Shown: piece after piece, positions 15,901-24,618 of the stretch | How the letters are laid out: each line of letters starts with the position of its first letter | Position numbering within the stretch: position 1 is the first letter of the stretch | Source of the DNA: JBFKOL01 sp041628815 | GTDB taxonomy: Bacteria > Bacteroidota > Bacteroidia > Chitinophagales > Saprospiraceae | Length of the DNA stretch: 36,417 bases | NCBI GenBank assembly: GCA_041628815.1 | Contig: JBFKOL010000009.1 | Location: forward strand, 1 to 36,417 | Reading direction: 5' to 3' | The notes under the pieces: generated by a model | Databases searched by the model: none | What the model saw: only the letters and a program-made list of their open reading frames with translations | What the model was told of the DNA's origin: nothing | Made by a program: the position numbers and the translations under genes

Positions 15901-15934
15901 GACTTTATTAAAAACACACCAAAGAAGAAAAAAG

Positions 15935-16792
15935 TTATGTAAGGCCTTCCTTTTCTACTTCTTCCATGAGGGATTTAACGATTTTCTTGACTTGTGATGA
16001 GAAATCCTTCTGGAGGATCCAGTGGTAATAGTTTTTGTCCTGTCTGAATACCGATTTGACTTCCCTATTCAGATACTTGCCGAAGTTAAAGACGATTTCA
16101 CCACTCGTGTTCCGCCTCAATCTTTGAGTAAAATCGACTACGCGGTGATCTGCAGTGAATTCGTACAAGGCATCTATATCATTTTTAATGGGGTTCTTGA
16201 TCACCAGCCCATCCGAATCCTCGTAGTCAACTCCCTTGTATTTAATAATTTGGCCCAAGAGGACCTCAACAGTCGCACGGACATCGACCATGGCATCGTG
16301 GGCATTGACCATTTCTTTGCCACAATAAAACGAATACGCGGCTTTGAGCGTCCTTGGTTCCATTTTATAGAATATCTTCTGGACATCAATATTCTTCCGT
16401 TTTTCTACTTCCAGATCGATGCCACAACGGTAAAACTCTTCAGATAGCAATGGCAGGTCAAACCTGTCAGAATTGTATCCAGCCAGGTCGGCATCACCTA
16501 TAAACTCGTGTAACTTAATCGCCACATCCTTAAACAGGGGTTTGTCTCGCACATCATTCAAGGTGATGCCGTGGACGTCCATAGCCTCTTTGGATATGGG
16601 TATTCCAGGATTGATTAACATTTCCAATTCTTCGGGAGGTCCCCCATCCTTCCGGTATTTGATCATAGCTATTTGCACAATGCGATCCTTTAAAACATTC
16701 AAGCCAGTCGATTCAATATCGAAAAAGACAACGTCACGCTTGAGCTGAAAACCACCGTCATTGTGATTCGACAAGGAACTGAATAAATCCAT
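15935..16792 (-). CDS. DnaQ-like 3'-5' exonuclease
   Basis: The protein is a DEDDh exonuclease. With the start used here (285 residues) the catalytic set is D25 and E27 in FFDIESTG, D112 in NSDRFDLPLL, and H165/D170 in HDAMVDV. The C-terminal region has NFGKYLNREV and YYHWILQKDF, which resembles the ExoX-like C-terminal module. It could act in repair or as a proofreading-type nuclease; it is not the polymerase III epsilon gene by context. The longest frame starts at 16849 and would overlap apbE by 92 bases. The ATG at 16792 is preferred because it shortens the overlap to 35 bases and begins just before the conserved domain, after an A-rich stretch. Confidence 0.9.
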   Translation of the reverse strand: MDLFSSLSNHNDGGFQLKRDVVFFDIESTGLNVLKDRIVQIAMIKYRKDGGPPEELEMLINPGIPISKEAMDVHGITLNDVRDKPLFKDVAIKLHEFIGDADLAGYNSDRFDLPLLSEEFYRCGIDLEVEKRKNIDVQKIFYKMEPRTLKAAYSFYCGKEMVNAHDAMVDVRATVEVLLGQIIKYKGVDYEDSDGLVIKNPIKNDIDALYEFTADHRVVDFTQRLRRNTSGEIVFNFGKYLNREVKSVFRQDKNYYHWILQKDFSSQVKKIVKSLMEEVEKEGLT

Positions 16793-17768
16793 CGGTATAT
16801 CTTTTATCAACGGCACCATCTGAACGTACCAGGTAGAAGGCGACTTCATACCCTGGCAAGCTTTCCATCATGGCCAGGGCCTTCACATAACCCATGGCCA
16901 TACAAGCCGTTGCATATGCATCTGCATAGATACAACTCTTTGACAAGACAGTAACCCCAAGAAGATCATTCTCGGCGGGAAATCCGCTCAAAGGATTCAG
17001 GGTATGACCGTAAAGCTGTCCGTCAAGTACTTTGAAATTCCTATAGTTCCCAGAACTTGCCATGGCAAGGTTGGATATGCTGATTACATCGGCAAACACA
17101 AAAGGGTCTGAATCCGGTAATGGTTCATTGATGGCGATTCGCCATTCTTGACCTTTTGGGTTCACCCCTTTAACCAGGACTTCTCCCCCTATTTCGACCA
17201 TAAAGTTGGAGGCCCCTTGGCGTTCGAGAAGTTCTCCAACCTGATCAACGGCGTAACCTTTTGCAATAGCACTAAAGTCTAGTTCGCTCCTGGGATCGGG
17301 TTTTACGATCCACCCCTGCTCCAGGTTTGCTTCAAACCTGCTAAAACCGACAAATCGCATGAGCGAATCTACCACACTTGAGTCTTTCATGGATACAAGT
17401 CGAGAGAGAGCCGGCCCAAAACCCCAGTAATTAACCAAAGGCATAATAGTGGGATCAAAAAATCCAGAAGATGCATTGTACACTTCTTCTGCTCGCGACC
17501 AGTTTTGCCAAAAATGCCGAGCATTTTGACTTACAAAAAAAGTATCTCTTGCCGTATTTAACAACGATATTACTGATCCGGGATCATAGGTGTTTACCTC
17601 CTTATTGATTGCTGACAACAAACTATCTACGGCTATCTGCCCGCCAACTTCCGCTGTAATGTGGTAGGCAGTCCCCATTGTCTGACCCTCGATGTACTGG
17701 TATTGATTGTCACCACACGAGACGAGAAAAGCCGCAAGGGCGAAAAAACCGGGTGTATACTTATTCAT
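16758..17768 (-). CDS. apbE: FAD:protein FMN transferase, lipoprotein
   Basis: ApbE attaches FMN covalently to threonine residues of exported proteins such as RnfG, NqrC or other FMN-binding-domain proteins. The 336 residues start with a lipoprotein signal (FLVSC, C18). They carry QTMGTAYHI, the flavin-site motif FSAIAKGYAVDQVGE, GGEV, HTLNPLSGFP and the metal-site block DAYATACMAMG. The protein is therefore expected on the outer face of the inner membrane or on the outer membrane. The start overlaps the terC stop (ATGA). No FMN-accepting protein is in the window; NqrC elsewhere in the genome is the likely target. Confidence 0.94.
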   Translation of the reverse strand: MNKYTPGFFALAAFLVSCGDNQYQYIEGQTMGTAYHITAEVGGQIAVDSLLSAINKEVNTYDPGSVISLLNTARDTFFVSQNARHFWQNWSRAEEVYNASSGFFDPTIMPLVNYWGFGPALSRLVSMKDSSVVDSLMRFVGFSRFEANLEQGWIVKPDPRSELDFSAIAKGYAVDQVGELLERQGASNFMVEIGGEVLVKGVNPKGQEWRIAINEPLPDSDPFVFADVISISNLAMASSGNYRNFKVLDGQLYGHTLNPLSGFPAENDLLGVTVLSKSCIYADAYATACMAMGYVKALAMMESLPGYEVAFYLVRSDGAVDKRYTDGFIQFLVESQ

Positions 17769-18613
17769 GACTGTATCAGTCCTTCTTTGACAGCTTCTTC
17801 CTGTACTCCATGCAACTGTACCGGAGTATGTTTTCTTCTTAATCGCATATTCAGAAACTCTACCAGGAGGGAGAATGCGATGGCAAAATAAAGATAGCCT
17901 TTAGGAACGGCACCAATTTCTGACCCGGCCACTTTCAAGTGGGCAAGATGGCCACCCTCAATAATCAGCATGAATCCTATCAGTATTAAAAATGACAAGC
18001 CCAGCATTTGAATGGTTGGATGTTTATTGACAAATCTTCCTACGGGATTGGCAAAGAGCATCATCACCAATACAGATATCACAACGGCCAGGATCATTAG
18101 AAAAAGGGCGCCATCCAGTCCATTCGTCATTCCTACGGCTGTCAAAATGCTGTCGAAAGAAAAAACGATATTGATCAGCGTTATTTGCACGACGGCATGA
18201 GTCAGCGTCGTCGATCCCGATGTTTTCATCGCTGCAGAGCTGTGATCATCCTCAAGTTTGTGGTGGATTTCAGTTACACTTTTATACAGGAGAAAGACTC
18301 CACCCGCTATCAAAATGAGACTTTGTCCAGAGAAACCAGCTTCAAGCCATCCCCAATGCACGTGAAACCAGGGTTCGTTCATGGCTATCAACAGGGCTAT
18401 TCCAAATAATAAAGCGATTCTGAGAAACATAGCCAAGAACAACCCGATGCTGGTTGCCTTGCCTTGTAAGGCGGGCGCTAATTTGCTGGAAGTAATAGAA
18501 ATGAAAATGATGTTGTCCACCCCTAAAACGATTTCAAGGAATGTCAGCGTAAGAAGACTCATCCAGATCTCTGTGGAAGCCCAATTGGGTATCTCTATCA
18601 GCAAATTAATCAT
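17765..18613 (-). CDS. TerC family integral membrane protein
   Basis: The 282 residues contain about seven membrane helices and the family motif EIVLGVDNIIFISI with the acidic D33, plus a second acidic motif in the helix NIVFSFDSILTAVG. TerC/Alx proteins are implicated in manganese export and metal loading of exported proteins, and in tellurite resistance where they occur with ter genes. No ter operon is here, so a metal-handling role is more likely. The gene overlaps both neighbours: eight bases with the unknown gene upstream and four (ATGA) with apbE downstream. Confidence 0.93.
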   Translation of the reverse strand: MINLLIEIPNWASTEIWMSLLTLTFLEIVLGVDNIIFISITSSKLAPALQGKATSIGLFLAMFLRIALLFGIALLIAMNEPWFHVHWGWLEAGFSGQSLILIAGGVFLLYKSVTEIHHKLEDDHSSAAMKTSGSTTLTHAVVQITLINIVFSFDSILTAVGMTNGLDGALFLMILAVVISVLVMMLFANPVGRFVNKHPTIQMLGLSFLILIGFMLIIEGGHLAHLKVAGSEIGAVPKGYLYFAIAFSLLVEFLNMRLRRKHTPVQLHGVQEEAVKEGLIQS

Positions 18614-19166
18614 GTGGCTGTTCGTTCTTATCGTCTATTTCTTTGGGAAGACCAAATCCAATCCGGCTGTACTTCGTCCCATTGGGCTGGTCGTCGTCAT
18701 AATTTTCCCACTCGATCAATTCCTTAAAAAATTCGTCAAAATTGGTGAGCATGAGCGCTTCATTGAACTCCGGAGGGCCATAAATACCTAAAAGCTTCGG
18801 GGGTTTTGGTTGCATCAGGCCTTCGATCAGTGGGTAGGCCATCCATGCCTGAACCTTCCCGTTAAAAAGCTGGCTGTACATGAGGGATCCCTTGTCTTTA
18901 ATGATATTGCGCTTCGTATCCCCGCTAATGTTTTCGGCAATTCCACTTATCGACTTGCCGAGCGAAATCGTGATCGACTCGAGGTTTTCAAATCGCTCCT
19001 CCACTTCAATGGATGCATTTATTCCTGTGTGTTCAAGTATGTTTTTGGTTGTATCCATGATAAAATCCTTCAAACCTTTTTCCCATGAGTCTCTGTAATC
19101 GATTACCTGTTGAAGGATGGCGGTATATTTCCGCGCTCTTTCTTTGATAGCCGTATATTTTTTCAT
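18606..19166 (-). CDS. Conserved protein of unknown function between coaX and terC
   Basis: The 186 residues are soluble. They are helical at the N terminus (KKYTAIKERARKYTAILQQV), followed by a mixed region containing SITISLGKSISGI, GSLMYSQLFNGKVQAWMAYP and IYGPPEFNEALMLTNFDEFF. There is no signal peptide or catalytic motif I can name. The ATG overlaps the coaX stop (ATGA) and its end overlaps terC by eight bases, so it is translationally coupled to both. I believe it is a Bacteroidota-specific family but cannot assign a function. Confidence 0.8.
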   Translation of the reverse strand: MKKYTAIKERARKYTAILQQVIDYRDSWEKGLKDFIMDTTKNILEHTGINASIEVEERFENLESITISLGKSISGIAENISGDTKRNIIKDKGSLMYSQLFNGKVQAWMAYPLIEGLMQPKPPKLLGIYGPPEFNEALMLTNFDEFFKELIEWENYDDDQPNGTKYSRIGFGLPKEIDDKNEQPHD

Positions 19167-19948
19167 GTTCTCTCTTTTTGATTTATGTGTTCGTACATAT
19201 AACGCAGTCCATCCAGGGTCAAGGTAGGATTGATTTCGTGGAATACGTCCCCTAAAGGATGCATAACAAAAGATAATCCACCTGTGGCAACGGGCAGGTA
19301 GTGTGAACCGACCTCTTCGCGTATTTTACTGATCAATTCTTTCGCTATTCCCACATAACCCCAAAGAATACCGGCCTGGATTGCATGTGTCGTGTTTTGT
19401 CCCAGTGCAGAGTCAGGCAAGGCAAGTGGGATCTCGGGCAATTGAGCAGTATTGGAAGATAAGGCTTTCATTGCTGTTTTTATACCTGGTGCAATGGCTA
19501 CACCCAATACCATTCCCATCTTTGATACCGTAGTAAAGGTAAGAGCCGTACCAAAATCGACTACGATGACATCTTTCTGGTAGATGCAGTGTGCGGCATA
19601 GGCATTGGCCACCAGATCTGTTCCAATTTCATAGGGCCTTGGCACTGCAAAACCCAATTCTTCATAGAGGGCAGGTCCTACGATCAAAGGAGCCTGTTTG
19701 AAAATCTGCATCAAAAGGGATACAAAGATCTCGCGGAGGCTGGGGACGACTGTGCTTAAGACTACTCCTTTTACCTGATCCGGGCTCAACTCATCCTCCA
19801 GTAACTTGTTTCGAATCTCGACATCGTAATAATAGGTGGCTTCCAGATCAGTCGTGGTAGGGATTCTCCATATGTGACTCCATCCGGTGCCCTCTACAAA
19901 CCAACCCATCACAACATTTGAATTGCCAATATCTACCGTAAGGATCAT
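19163..19948 (-). CDS. coaX: Type III pantothenate kinase
   Basis: This kinase phosphorylates pantothenate, the first step of coenzyme A synthesis, and is insensitive to CoA feedback. The 261 residues start MILTVDIGNSN with the phosphate-1 motif DIGNSN (6-11). Further on are GTDLVANAYAAH and the phosphate-2 motif VVDFGTALTFTTV. A longer frame to 19978 exists, but the ATG at 19948 fits the family start exactly and shares a base with the upstream stop (TGATG). The downstream unknown gene overlaps by four bases (ATGA). Confidence 0.95.
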   Translation of the reverse strand: MILTVDIGNSNVVMGWFVEGTGWSHIWRIPTTTDLEATYYYDVEIRNKLLEDELSPDQVKGVVLSTVVPSLREIFVSLLMQIFKQAPLIVGPALYEELGFAVPRPYEIGTDLVANAYAAHCIYQKDVIVVDFGTALTFTTVSKMGMVLGVAIAPGIKTAMKALSSNTAQLPEIPLALPDSALGQNTTHAIQAGILWGYVGIAKELISKIREEVGSHYLPVATGGLSFVMHPLGDVFHEINPTLTLDGLRYMYEHINQKERT

Positions 19949-20937
19949 CACTCCATCATTTTTTTTAAACTTCTCCAAGACTTATACCCTTGCATGGTAG
20001 ATGGCCTGTTCACTTTGTGCCTGTTTTCCTTGACGACACGAAAAAGTATACGCCAGTGAGACCGGATATCCCTTATCACTTCCCACCATTTCATTTCGGG
20101 ATCGTAGATGTGTAAAGGTTCGGATTTGGCACCGTTTATCTCCAGCAACTTGAATCGTCCGGATTTCAATTCATGAATATCTGAGGCTTTTACATCGAGC
20201 CGGCAGAAGTTAAACCCTTGGACCGGCAAAAGAAAGTTGTGAACAGCTTTTAGCAACCTCTCATCAATCTGGTCATTCAGATTTTCAAATTTGGCCCCCC
20301 TGGAGTAATTGCCTATGTGGTCTATTACAATTCTCGATCCTTTGTCAGGGATTTCGTCCTTTTGCGATCTGTACTTTTTTTGCAACCACGACTTATTGAG
20401 AAATGGATTGGTAGCGCTCGCTATCAACTTTTCAAGACTGTCCTTTCCATTGCCGGTCAACACGGGTAGATGCTTCTCTACCAGTGAAGTTATTCCGTGT
20501 CGCCCATTATTATCAATACAGTAATACATGACAGAATACTCCCTTTCTTCCTTCAGGAATTCTTGAATTAGAATTTCCCTGTCTCCATAATCTTGTAAGG
20601 CGTCCGACAATTGCTCAGAATCGTCAATTTTCTTTACCATATATCCTTTGTAACCAATATTAGGCTTGAGAATTACCGGATATTCAAACTCACTTTCAAT
20701 GTGTGCAATTTCAATAGAAGATGCCTGGACAACAACGGTTTTAGGCACATAAGACCGTGGCACTAGGTCATAAATATCTGATTTTCGCTCATCAAGCAGC
20801 CCCCCCAGGTAGATGTTGGGATTTGCCGCAGAGAAAAATGTCAATTCACGGAAATACAAGGCGTATTGAAAAGCATGAACAAACGATTGGTACTTGTAGA
20901 GTTTAGATACCCAATATCCTCTATCTGTAATCTTCAA
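19948..20937 (-). CDS. ATP-grasp domain protein (D-Ala-D-Ala ligase-like, substrate unknown)
   Basis: The 329 residues have an ATP-grasp core: the ATP-binding lysine in PVILKPNIGYKG (K91), the hinge EILIQEFL (E126), and the metal-binding end motif LLEINGAKSEP. The N terminus, with TFFSAANPNIYLGGLL, differs from true Ddl enzymes. Related Bacteroidota proteins are often labelled D-alanine-D-alanine ligase, but the substrate is not established. No in-frame ATG lies between the upstream stop (21025) and the conserved region, so TTG at 20937 is used as the start. The stop overlaps coaX (TGATG), so the two are coupled. metK ends 77 bases upstream. Confidence 0.85.
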   Translation of the reverse strand: MKITDRGYWVSKLYKYQSFVHAFQYALYFRELTFFSAANPNIYLGGLLDERKSDIYDLVPRSYVPKTVVVQASSIEIAHIESEFEYPVILKPNIGYKGYMVKKIDDSEQLSDALQDYGDREILIQEFLKEEREYSVMYYCIDNNGRHGITSLVEKHLPVLTGNGKDSLEKLIASATNPFLNKSWLQKKYRSQKDEIPDKGSRIVIDHIGNYSRGAKFENLNDQIDERLLKAVHNFLLPVQGFNFCRLDVKASDIHELKSGRFKLLEINGAKSEPLHIYDPEMKWWEVIRDIRSHWRILFRVVKENRHKVNRPSTMQGYKSWRSLKKMME

Positions 20938-21014
20938 TCCGTGAGGTGCTTGGTCAGCTGTAAAACTAAGGTTTTTATGCGTGTTGAGGGCAGAAGATCG
21001 GTGAGGGAAGTTGA

Positions 21015-22271
21015 TCAGGAAGCGTTAAAAAGGGACTTTATTTGATCGACATAGTCCAGTTTTTCCCAAGTAAAGGTCTCTACTTCCAATTCAATGGTGT
21101 TGTGGGAGCCATCGGTAAAACTGACTTTTTTCATCTGAGGCTCTCTTCCCATGTGACCATAAGCCGCTGTATCCGTATAAATGGGTTGCCTGAGATTCAG
21201 ACGTTGTTCTATTGCATATGGCCTGAGGTCAAAAAGCGTTTTCAGGCGCTCGGCAATTTCAGAGTCACCAAGATTAACTTTGGCGGTGCCAAAAGTATTG
21301 AGATATAAATTGGTTGGTTCTGCCACCCCGATGGCGTATGAGACCTGAACCAATACTTCATCGCAAATGCCTGCTGCCACAAGGTTTTTTGCGATGTGTC
21401 TGGTAGCATATGCACCGGAACGGTCAACTTTCGAGGGATCTTTTCCGGAAAAAGCCCCGCCACCATGCGCCCCGCGGCCTCCATACGTGTCCACGATGAT
21501 CTTTCTCCCCGTTAGGCCTGTATCGCCATGGGGGCCTCCAATGACAAACTTTCCGGTAGGATTTACATAATATTTGATACTGTCATCAAAAAGTGATCGT
21601 ATCTCCGGAGAACATTGCTCTGCAATTGCAGGAATTACGATATGAATGACATCGTCGGTAATCTTTTGAAGCATCGCTGTCTCCTCGGCAAAGGGATCAT
21701 GCTGTGTGCTTACAACGATAGAATCGATCCGTATAGGTTTGTTGTCATCATCGTATTCTATGGTAACTTGAGCCTTGGCATCCGGCCTCAGGTATGTCAT
21801 TTTTGTGCCTTCCTTGCGGATATCTGCAAGATGTGAAAGGATCTTGTTGCAAAGGTACAATGCCAGTGGCATAAATGTCTCCGTCTCGTTGGTCGCATAT
21901 CCAAACATCATGCCCTGGTCACCGGCTCCCTGGTCCTCGGGATTTTCCCGTTCAACACCCCGGTTGATATCGGGCGATTGCTCGTGAATGGCCGACAGGA
22001 CACCACATGAATTGGCCTCAAACATATATTCGGATTTGGTATAACCAATCCGCTTGATTACATCTCGTGCAATCTGTTGTACATCGAGGTAGGTAGTCGA
22101 TTTTACTTCACCTGCCAATATTACCTGACCCGTAGTGACCAAAGTCACGCATGCGACTTTGGATTCCTTATCAAAAGCCAGAAAATGATCGACCAAAGCA
22201 TCAGAAATCTGATCTGCTACTTTGTCAGGATGGCCTTCTGAGACGGATTCGGAGGTGAATAGATAGGGCAT
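21015..22271 (-). CDS. metK: S-adenosylmethionine synthetase
   Basis: This enzyme makes S-adenosylmethionine from methionine and ATP in the cytosol. The 418 residues begin LFTSESVSEGHPDKVADQISDA and include the signature GAGDQGMMFGYA and the glycine-rich loop GGGAFSGKDPSKVDRS. The length fits Bacteroidota enzymes. Only 53 bases separate it from the FAH-family gene upstream, too little for a SAM riboswitch; none is seen. Confidence 0.98.
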   Translation of the reverse strand: MPYLFTSESVSEGHPDKVADQISDALVDHFLAFDKESKVACVTLVTTGQVILAGEVKSTTYLDVQQIARDVIKRIGYTKSEYMFEANSCGVLSAIHEQSPDINRGVERENPEDQGAGDQGMMFGYATNETETFMPLALYLCNKILSHLADIRKEGTKMTYLRPDAKAQVTIEYDDDNKPIRIDSIVVSTQHDPFAEETAMLQKITDDVIHIVIPAIAEQCSPEIRSLFDDSIKYYVNPTGKFVIGGPHGDTGLTGRKIIVDTYGGRGAHGGGAFSGKDPSKVDRSGAYATRHIAKNLVAAGICDEVLVQVSYAIGVAEPTNLYLNTFGTAKVNLGDSEIAERLKTLFDLRPYAIEQRLNLRQPIYTDTAAYGHMGREPQMKKVSFTDGSHNTIELEVETFTWEKLDYVDQIKSLFNAS

Positions 22272-22324
22272 AATTGTAATTTGTCCGCGAAGTTGTAAAT
22301 AAATTTCAACTTATGGAAATGGGA

Positions 22325-22933
22325 TTACCGTACCATGACGGAAAGCAATTTTCTCTCCTCGAGCCAGCCTTCTAAACGATCTCCGGGCTGCACGCTGCCG
22401 ACTCCTTCCGGGGTGCCCGTGAACAACAGGTCCCCTGCTTCAATCGTGAATCGTTCAGATATAAATTGTACCAGAAAAGGTACATCAAAAACCATTTGAG
22501 AGGTGCTGCCTTCTTGTACCACATCACCGTTTCTGGTCAACTTAAAAGACCATTCACGAATTGCAGATGCATCAAATGCAATGAACTCTCCAACCGCTGC
22601 AGAACCATCGAAGCTTTTTGCAACCTCCCATGGATGGCCGTTGGCTTTGCATTGCGACTGGATATCGCGGGCTGTAAAATCAATTCCCATAGTTATATGC
22701 GATATGTAATCCCAGGCCGATCGATGGTCAATGAGTTTTCCTGTTTTTCCAAATCGAAATACCACCTCTCCTTCATAGTGCACATCATCTGAAAATGCTG
22801 GATAGAGAAATGGTCCGTTCTTTTTAATCAGAGCGGTGGAAGGCTTCATAAATACGATGGGTGACTCAGGGACTGAGCTCTTCATTTCGCGGGCATGGGC
22901 CACGTAGTTTTTACCTATGCAGAATATCTTCAT
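22325..22933 (-). CDS. Fumarylacetoacetate hydrolase (FAH) family protein
   Basis: The 202 residues form the compact FAH fold. Metal ligands are E54 and E56 in HYEGEVVFR and D85 in MGIDFTARD; LLFTGTPEGVG is the C-terminal signature. Small single-domain members include acylpyruvate hydrolases and oxaloacetate decarboxylases (FAHD1 type). The exact substrate cannot be told, although acylpyruvase or oxaloacetate tautomerase/decarboxylase is most likely. The gene starts one base after the trpS stop, so both share a transcript. Confidence 0.9.
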   Translation of the reverse strand: MKIFCIGKNYVAHAREMKSSVPESPIVFMKPSTALIKKNGPFLYPAFSDDVHYEGEVVFRFGKTGKLIDHRSAWDYISHITMGIDFTARDIQSQCKANGHPWEVAKSFDGSAAVGEFIAFDASAIREWSFKLTRNGDVVQEGSTSQMVFDVPFLVQFISERFTIEAGDLLFTGTPEGVGSVQPGDRLEGWLEERKLLSVMVR

Positions 22934-22934
22934 G

Positions 22935-23939
22935 TTACGATCTTGGGTTCATAAGTCCGGTTAATTCCTTGACCTCCCTTACCGTCTGTCTGGCGCGTTC
23001 ACGGATATCCGAAGAAGATGCCTTGATGGCTTCCTTCAGTTGTTTCTTGTCGGCAAGAATTTCTTTTTTCCGCTCCCTGAAAGGGGTTATCATGGCAACC
23101 AACGCAATTGAAACTGCCTCTTTCAGATCTGCATACTTCAATTGCCCGGCTTCATGGTGGGCAAGCAACTCGAGATATATCGAGTGATCAGAGGTCGTTG
23201 CCTTCAAGATTTCAAAAAGATTTTCTATTCCGGGACTCATCTGCTCTTCCCCGGTGTCGGTCACGGCCGAGCGGATCTGCTTGCGGATTCGGGCGTCCTC
23301 TGCAAACATGCTGATGTAGTGTTTCTCTCCTGCACTTTTACTCATCTTGCGCATTGGGTCTGCCGTAGACCGGATCTTGGGGGTTTCTGTAAACAGCGTT
23401 TCGGGCAAGACGAAATACTCTTTGTTGAAGGTGTGATTGAAACGTTGAGCTATGTTCCTGGTCAACTCAAGATGTTGCTCCTGGTCCTTGCCGACAGGGA
23501 CATAATGCGCCTTGTAGATAAGGATATCTGCCGCCTGGAGAATGGGATACGTCAAAAGGCCGGCGGAAATGAAACTGTCTTTAGACTGTAAGATGCTGTC
23601 TTGACTTTTGTCTTTAAACTGAGTCATCCGGGTGAGCTGACCATAAGAACAAAAGCAATTGAAGATCCATGACAATTCAGCATGTTCTGGCACCATGGAT
23701 TGTACGAAAATGTTTTGGGGCTCGATACCCACAGCGACGAGATTCGAGATCAGATCCCATGATTGATTTCTGAGCTTCTTGGCGTCATAGGGCATCGTCA
23801 AAGCGTGGTAGTCAACTATACCGTAAAGACAGTCATACTTTTTTTGGAGATCGACCCAGCTCTTTACGGCGCCGAGATAGTTGCCGAGATGCATTTGTCC
23901 TGTGGGTTGAATACAGGAAAGAACGGTCTTTCTATCCAT
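22935..23939 (-). CDS. trpS: Tryptophan-tRNA ligase
   Basis: This is a class I aminoacyl-tRNA synthetase charging tRNA-Trp. The 334 residues show the HIGH-like motif HLGN (17-20) within PTGQMHLGNYLGA and the KMSKS loop (198-202). GKDQEQHLELTR, which contacts the substrate, is intact. Length and ends are normal. It sits between ridA (six bases upstream) and the FAH-family gene (one base downstream). Confidence 0.97.
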   Translation of the reverse strand: MDRKTVLSCIQPTGQMHLGNYLGAVKSWVDLQKKYDCLYGIVDYHALTMPYDAKKLRNQSWDLISNLVAVGIEPQNIFVQSMVPEHAELSWIFNCFCSYGQLTRMTQFKDKSQDSILQSKDSFISAGLLTYPILQAADILIYKAHYVPVGKDQEQHLELTRNIAQRFNHTFNKEYFVLPETLFTETPKIRSTADPMRKMSKSAGEKHYISMFAEDARIRKQIRSAVTDTGEEQMSPGIENLFEILKATTSDHSIYLELLAHHEAGQLKYADLKEAVSIALVAMITPFRERKKEILADKKQLKEAIKASSSDIRERARQTVREVKELTGLMNPRS

Positions 23940-23945
23940 GGGTGA

Positions 23946-24326
23946 TCATTTGACTGCTATTGCCGATATTTCGACATTCACGTACTTGGGTAGAGCGGCC
24001 ACTTCCACAAGTTCCCTTGCAGGAGCCGAGTCTTCAGAGAAGTAAGTCGCATAAACCGCATTAATCGCTCCATAGTGCTGCATATTTTTTACAAACACTG
24101 TACATTTTACAACGTTTTCGAAGCTCATTCCCGCGGCGCGTAAAATTGCGTTCAGATTGCTAAAAACCTGGTGCGTTTCCCGCTCTATCGTTCCAAGAAC
24201 CAAGTTGCCTGTTTCAGGATCTAAAGCTATCTGCCCGGAGATATAGAGCGTGCCATTTGCCAGTACGGAATGATTATAAGGTCCTACTGGGGCAGGCGCA
24301 TCTGTTGCGTTGATTATTTTTTTCAT
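23946..24326 (-). CDS. ridA: RidA family enamine/imine deaminase
   Basis: RidA hydrolyses reactive 2-aminoacrylate and related enamines released by PLP enzymes. The 126 residues have GPYNHSV, LYISGQIALDPETG and the C-terminal signature APARELVEVAALPK. R104, the carboxylate-binding arginine, and E119 are present, so the active site of the RidA subfamily is intact. It heads the ridA-trpS-FAH transcript, directly after the rpmF terminator. Confidence 0.95.
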   Translation of the reverse strand: MKKIINATDAPAPVGPYNHSVLANGTLYISGQIALDPETGNLVLGTIERETHQVFSNLNAILRAAGMSFENVVKCTVFVKNMQHYGAINAVYATYFSEDSAPARELVEVAALPKYVNVEISAIAVK

Positions 24327-24349
24327 CTGAACGTGTTCTTTTTAAAACT

Positions 24350-24385
24350 AAAAAAGCTCCATTCCCAGACGTACTGGTGGAGCTT
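24350..24385 (-). terminator. Rho-independent terminator after rpmF
   Basis: On the minus strand AAGCTCCA (24385-24378) pairs with TGGAGCTT (24361-24354), with further CCAG/CTGG pairing inside, and is followed by a TTTTTAGTTTT tract. It separates yceD-rpmF from ridA. Confidence 0.85.
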
Positions 24386-24407
24386 ATTTTCTATGATATC
24401 CCGTTCG

Positions 24408-24602
24408 TCAGTCGAGATCTTCGTTGGCCTCTATCACCACCTGTCCCTTATAATACATACTACCGTCATGCCAGTAGGCATGGTGAAACAGATGGGGCTC
24501 TCCGGTATTCTTACAAATGGCTATCTGGGGCACAGAGGCTTTCTTGTGCGTTCTTCTCTTGCGCTTTCGCTGCTTGGAAATTCTACTCTTAGGATGTGCC
24601 AT
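24408..24602 (-). CDS. rpmF: 50S ribosomal protein bL32
   Basis: The 64 residues show the bL32 opening AHPKSRISKQRKRKRRTH and a body ending in an acidic tail (EANEDLD). The usual four zinc-binding cysteines are reduced to one (ICKNTGEPHLFHH), so this is a zinc-free (C-minus) form. It follows yceD by 16 bases, the standard yceD-rpmF arrangement in bacteria, and is followed by a terminator at 24350-24385. Confidence 0.97.
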   Translation of the reverse strand: MAHPKSRISKQRKRKRRTHKKASVPQIAICKNTGEPHLFHHAYWHDGSMYYKGQVVIEANEDLD

Positions 24603-24618
24603 TTCTATTTGTTATAAC

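Noticed and set aside
16793..16849. N-terminal extension of the exonuclease gene
   Set aside because: It would overlap apbE by 92 bases and encodes residues without similarity to the family; the ATG at 16792 is better.
17765..18613. Tellurite resistance operon
   Set aside because: Only TerC is present; terZABDE are absent. TerC alone is a common housekeeping membrane protein.
22272..22324. SAM riboswitch upstream of metK
   Set aside because: Only 53 bases separate metK from the upstream gene and no conserved SAM aptamer structure can be seen.
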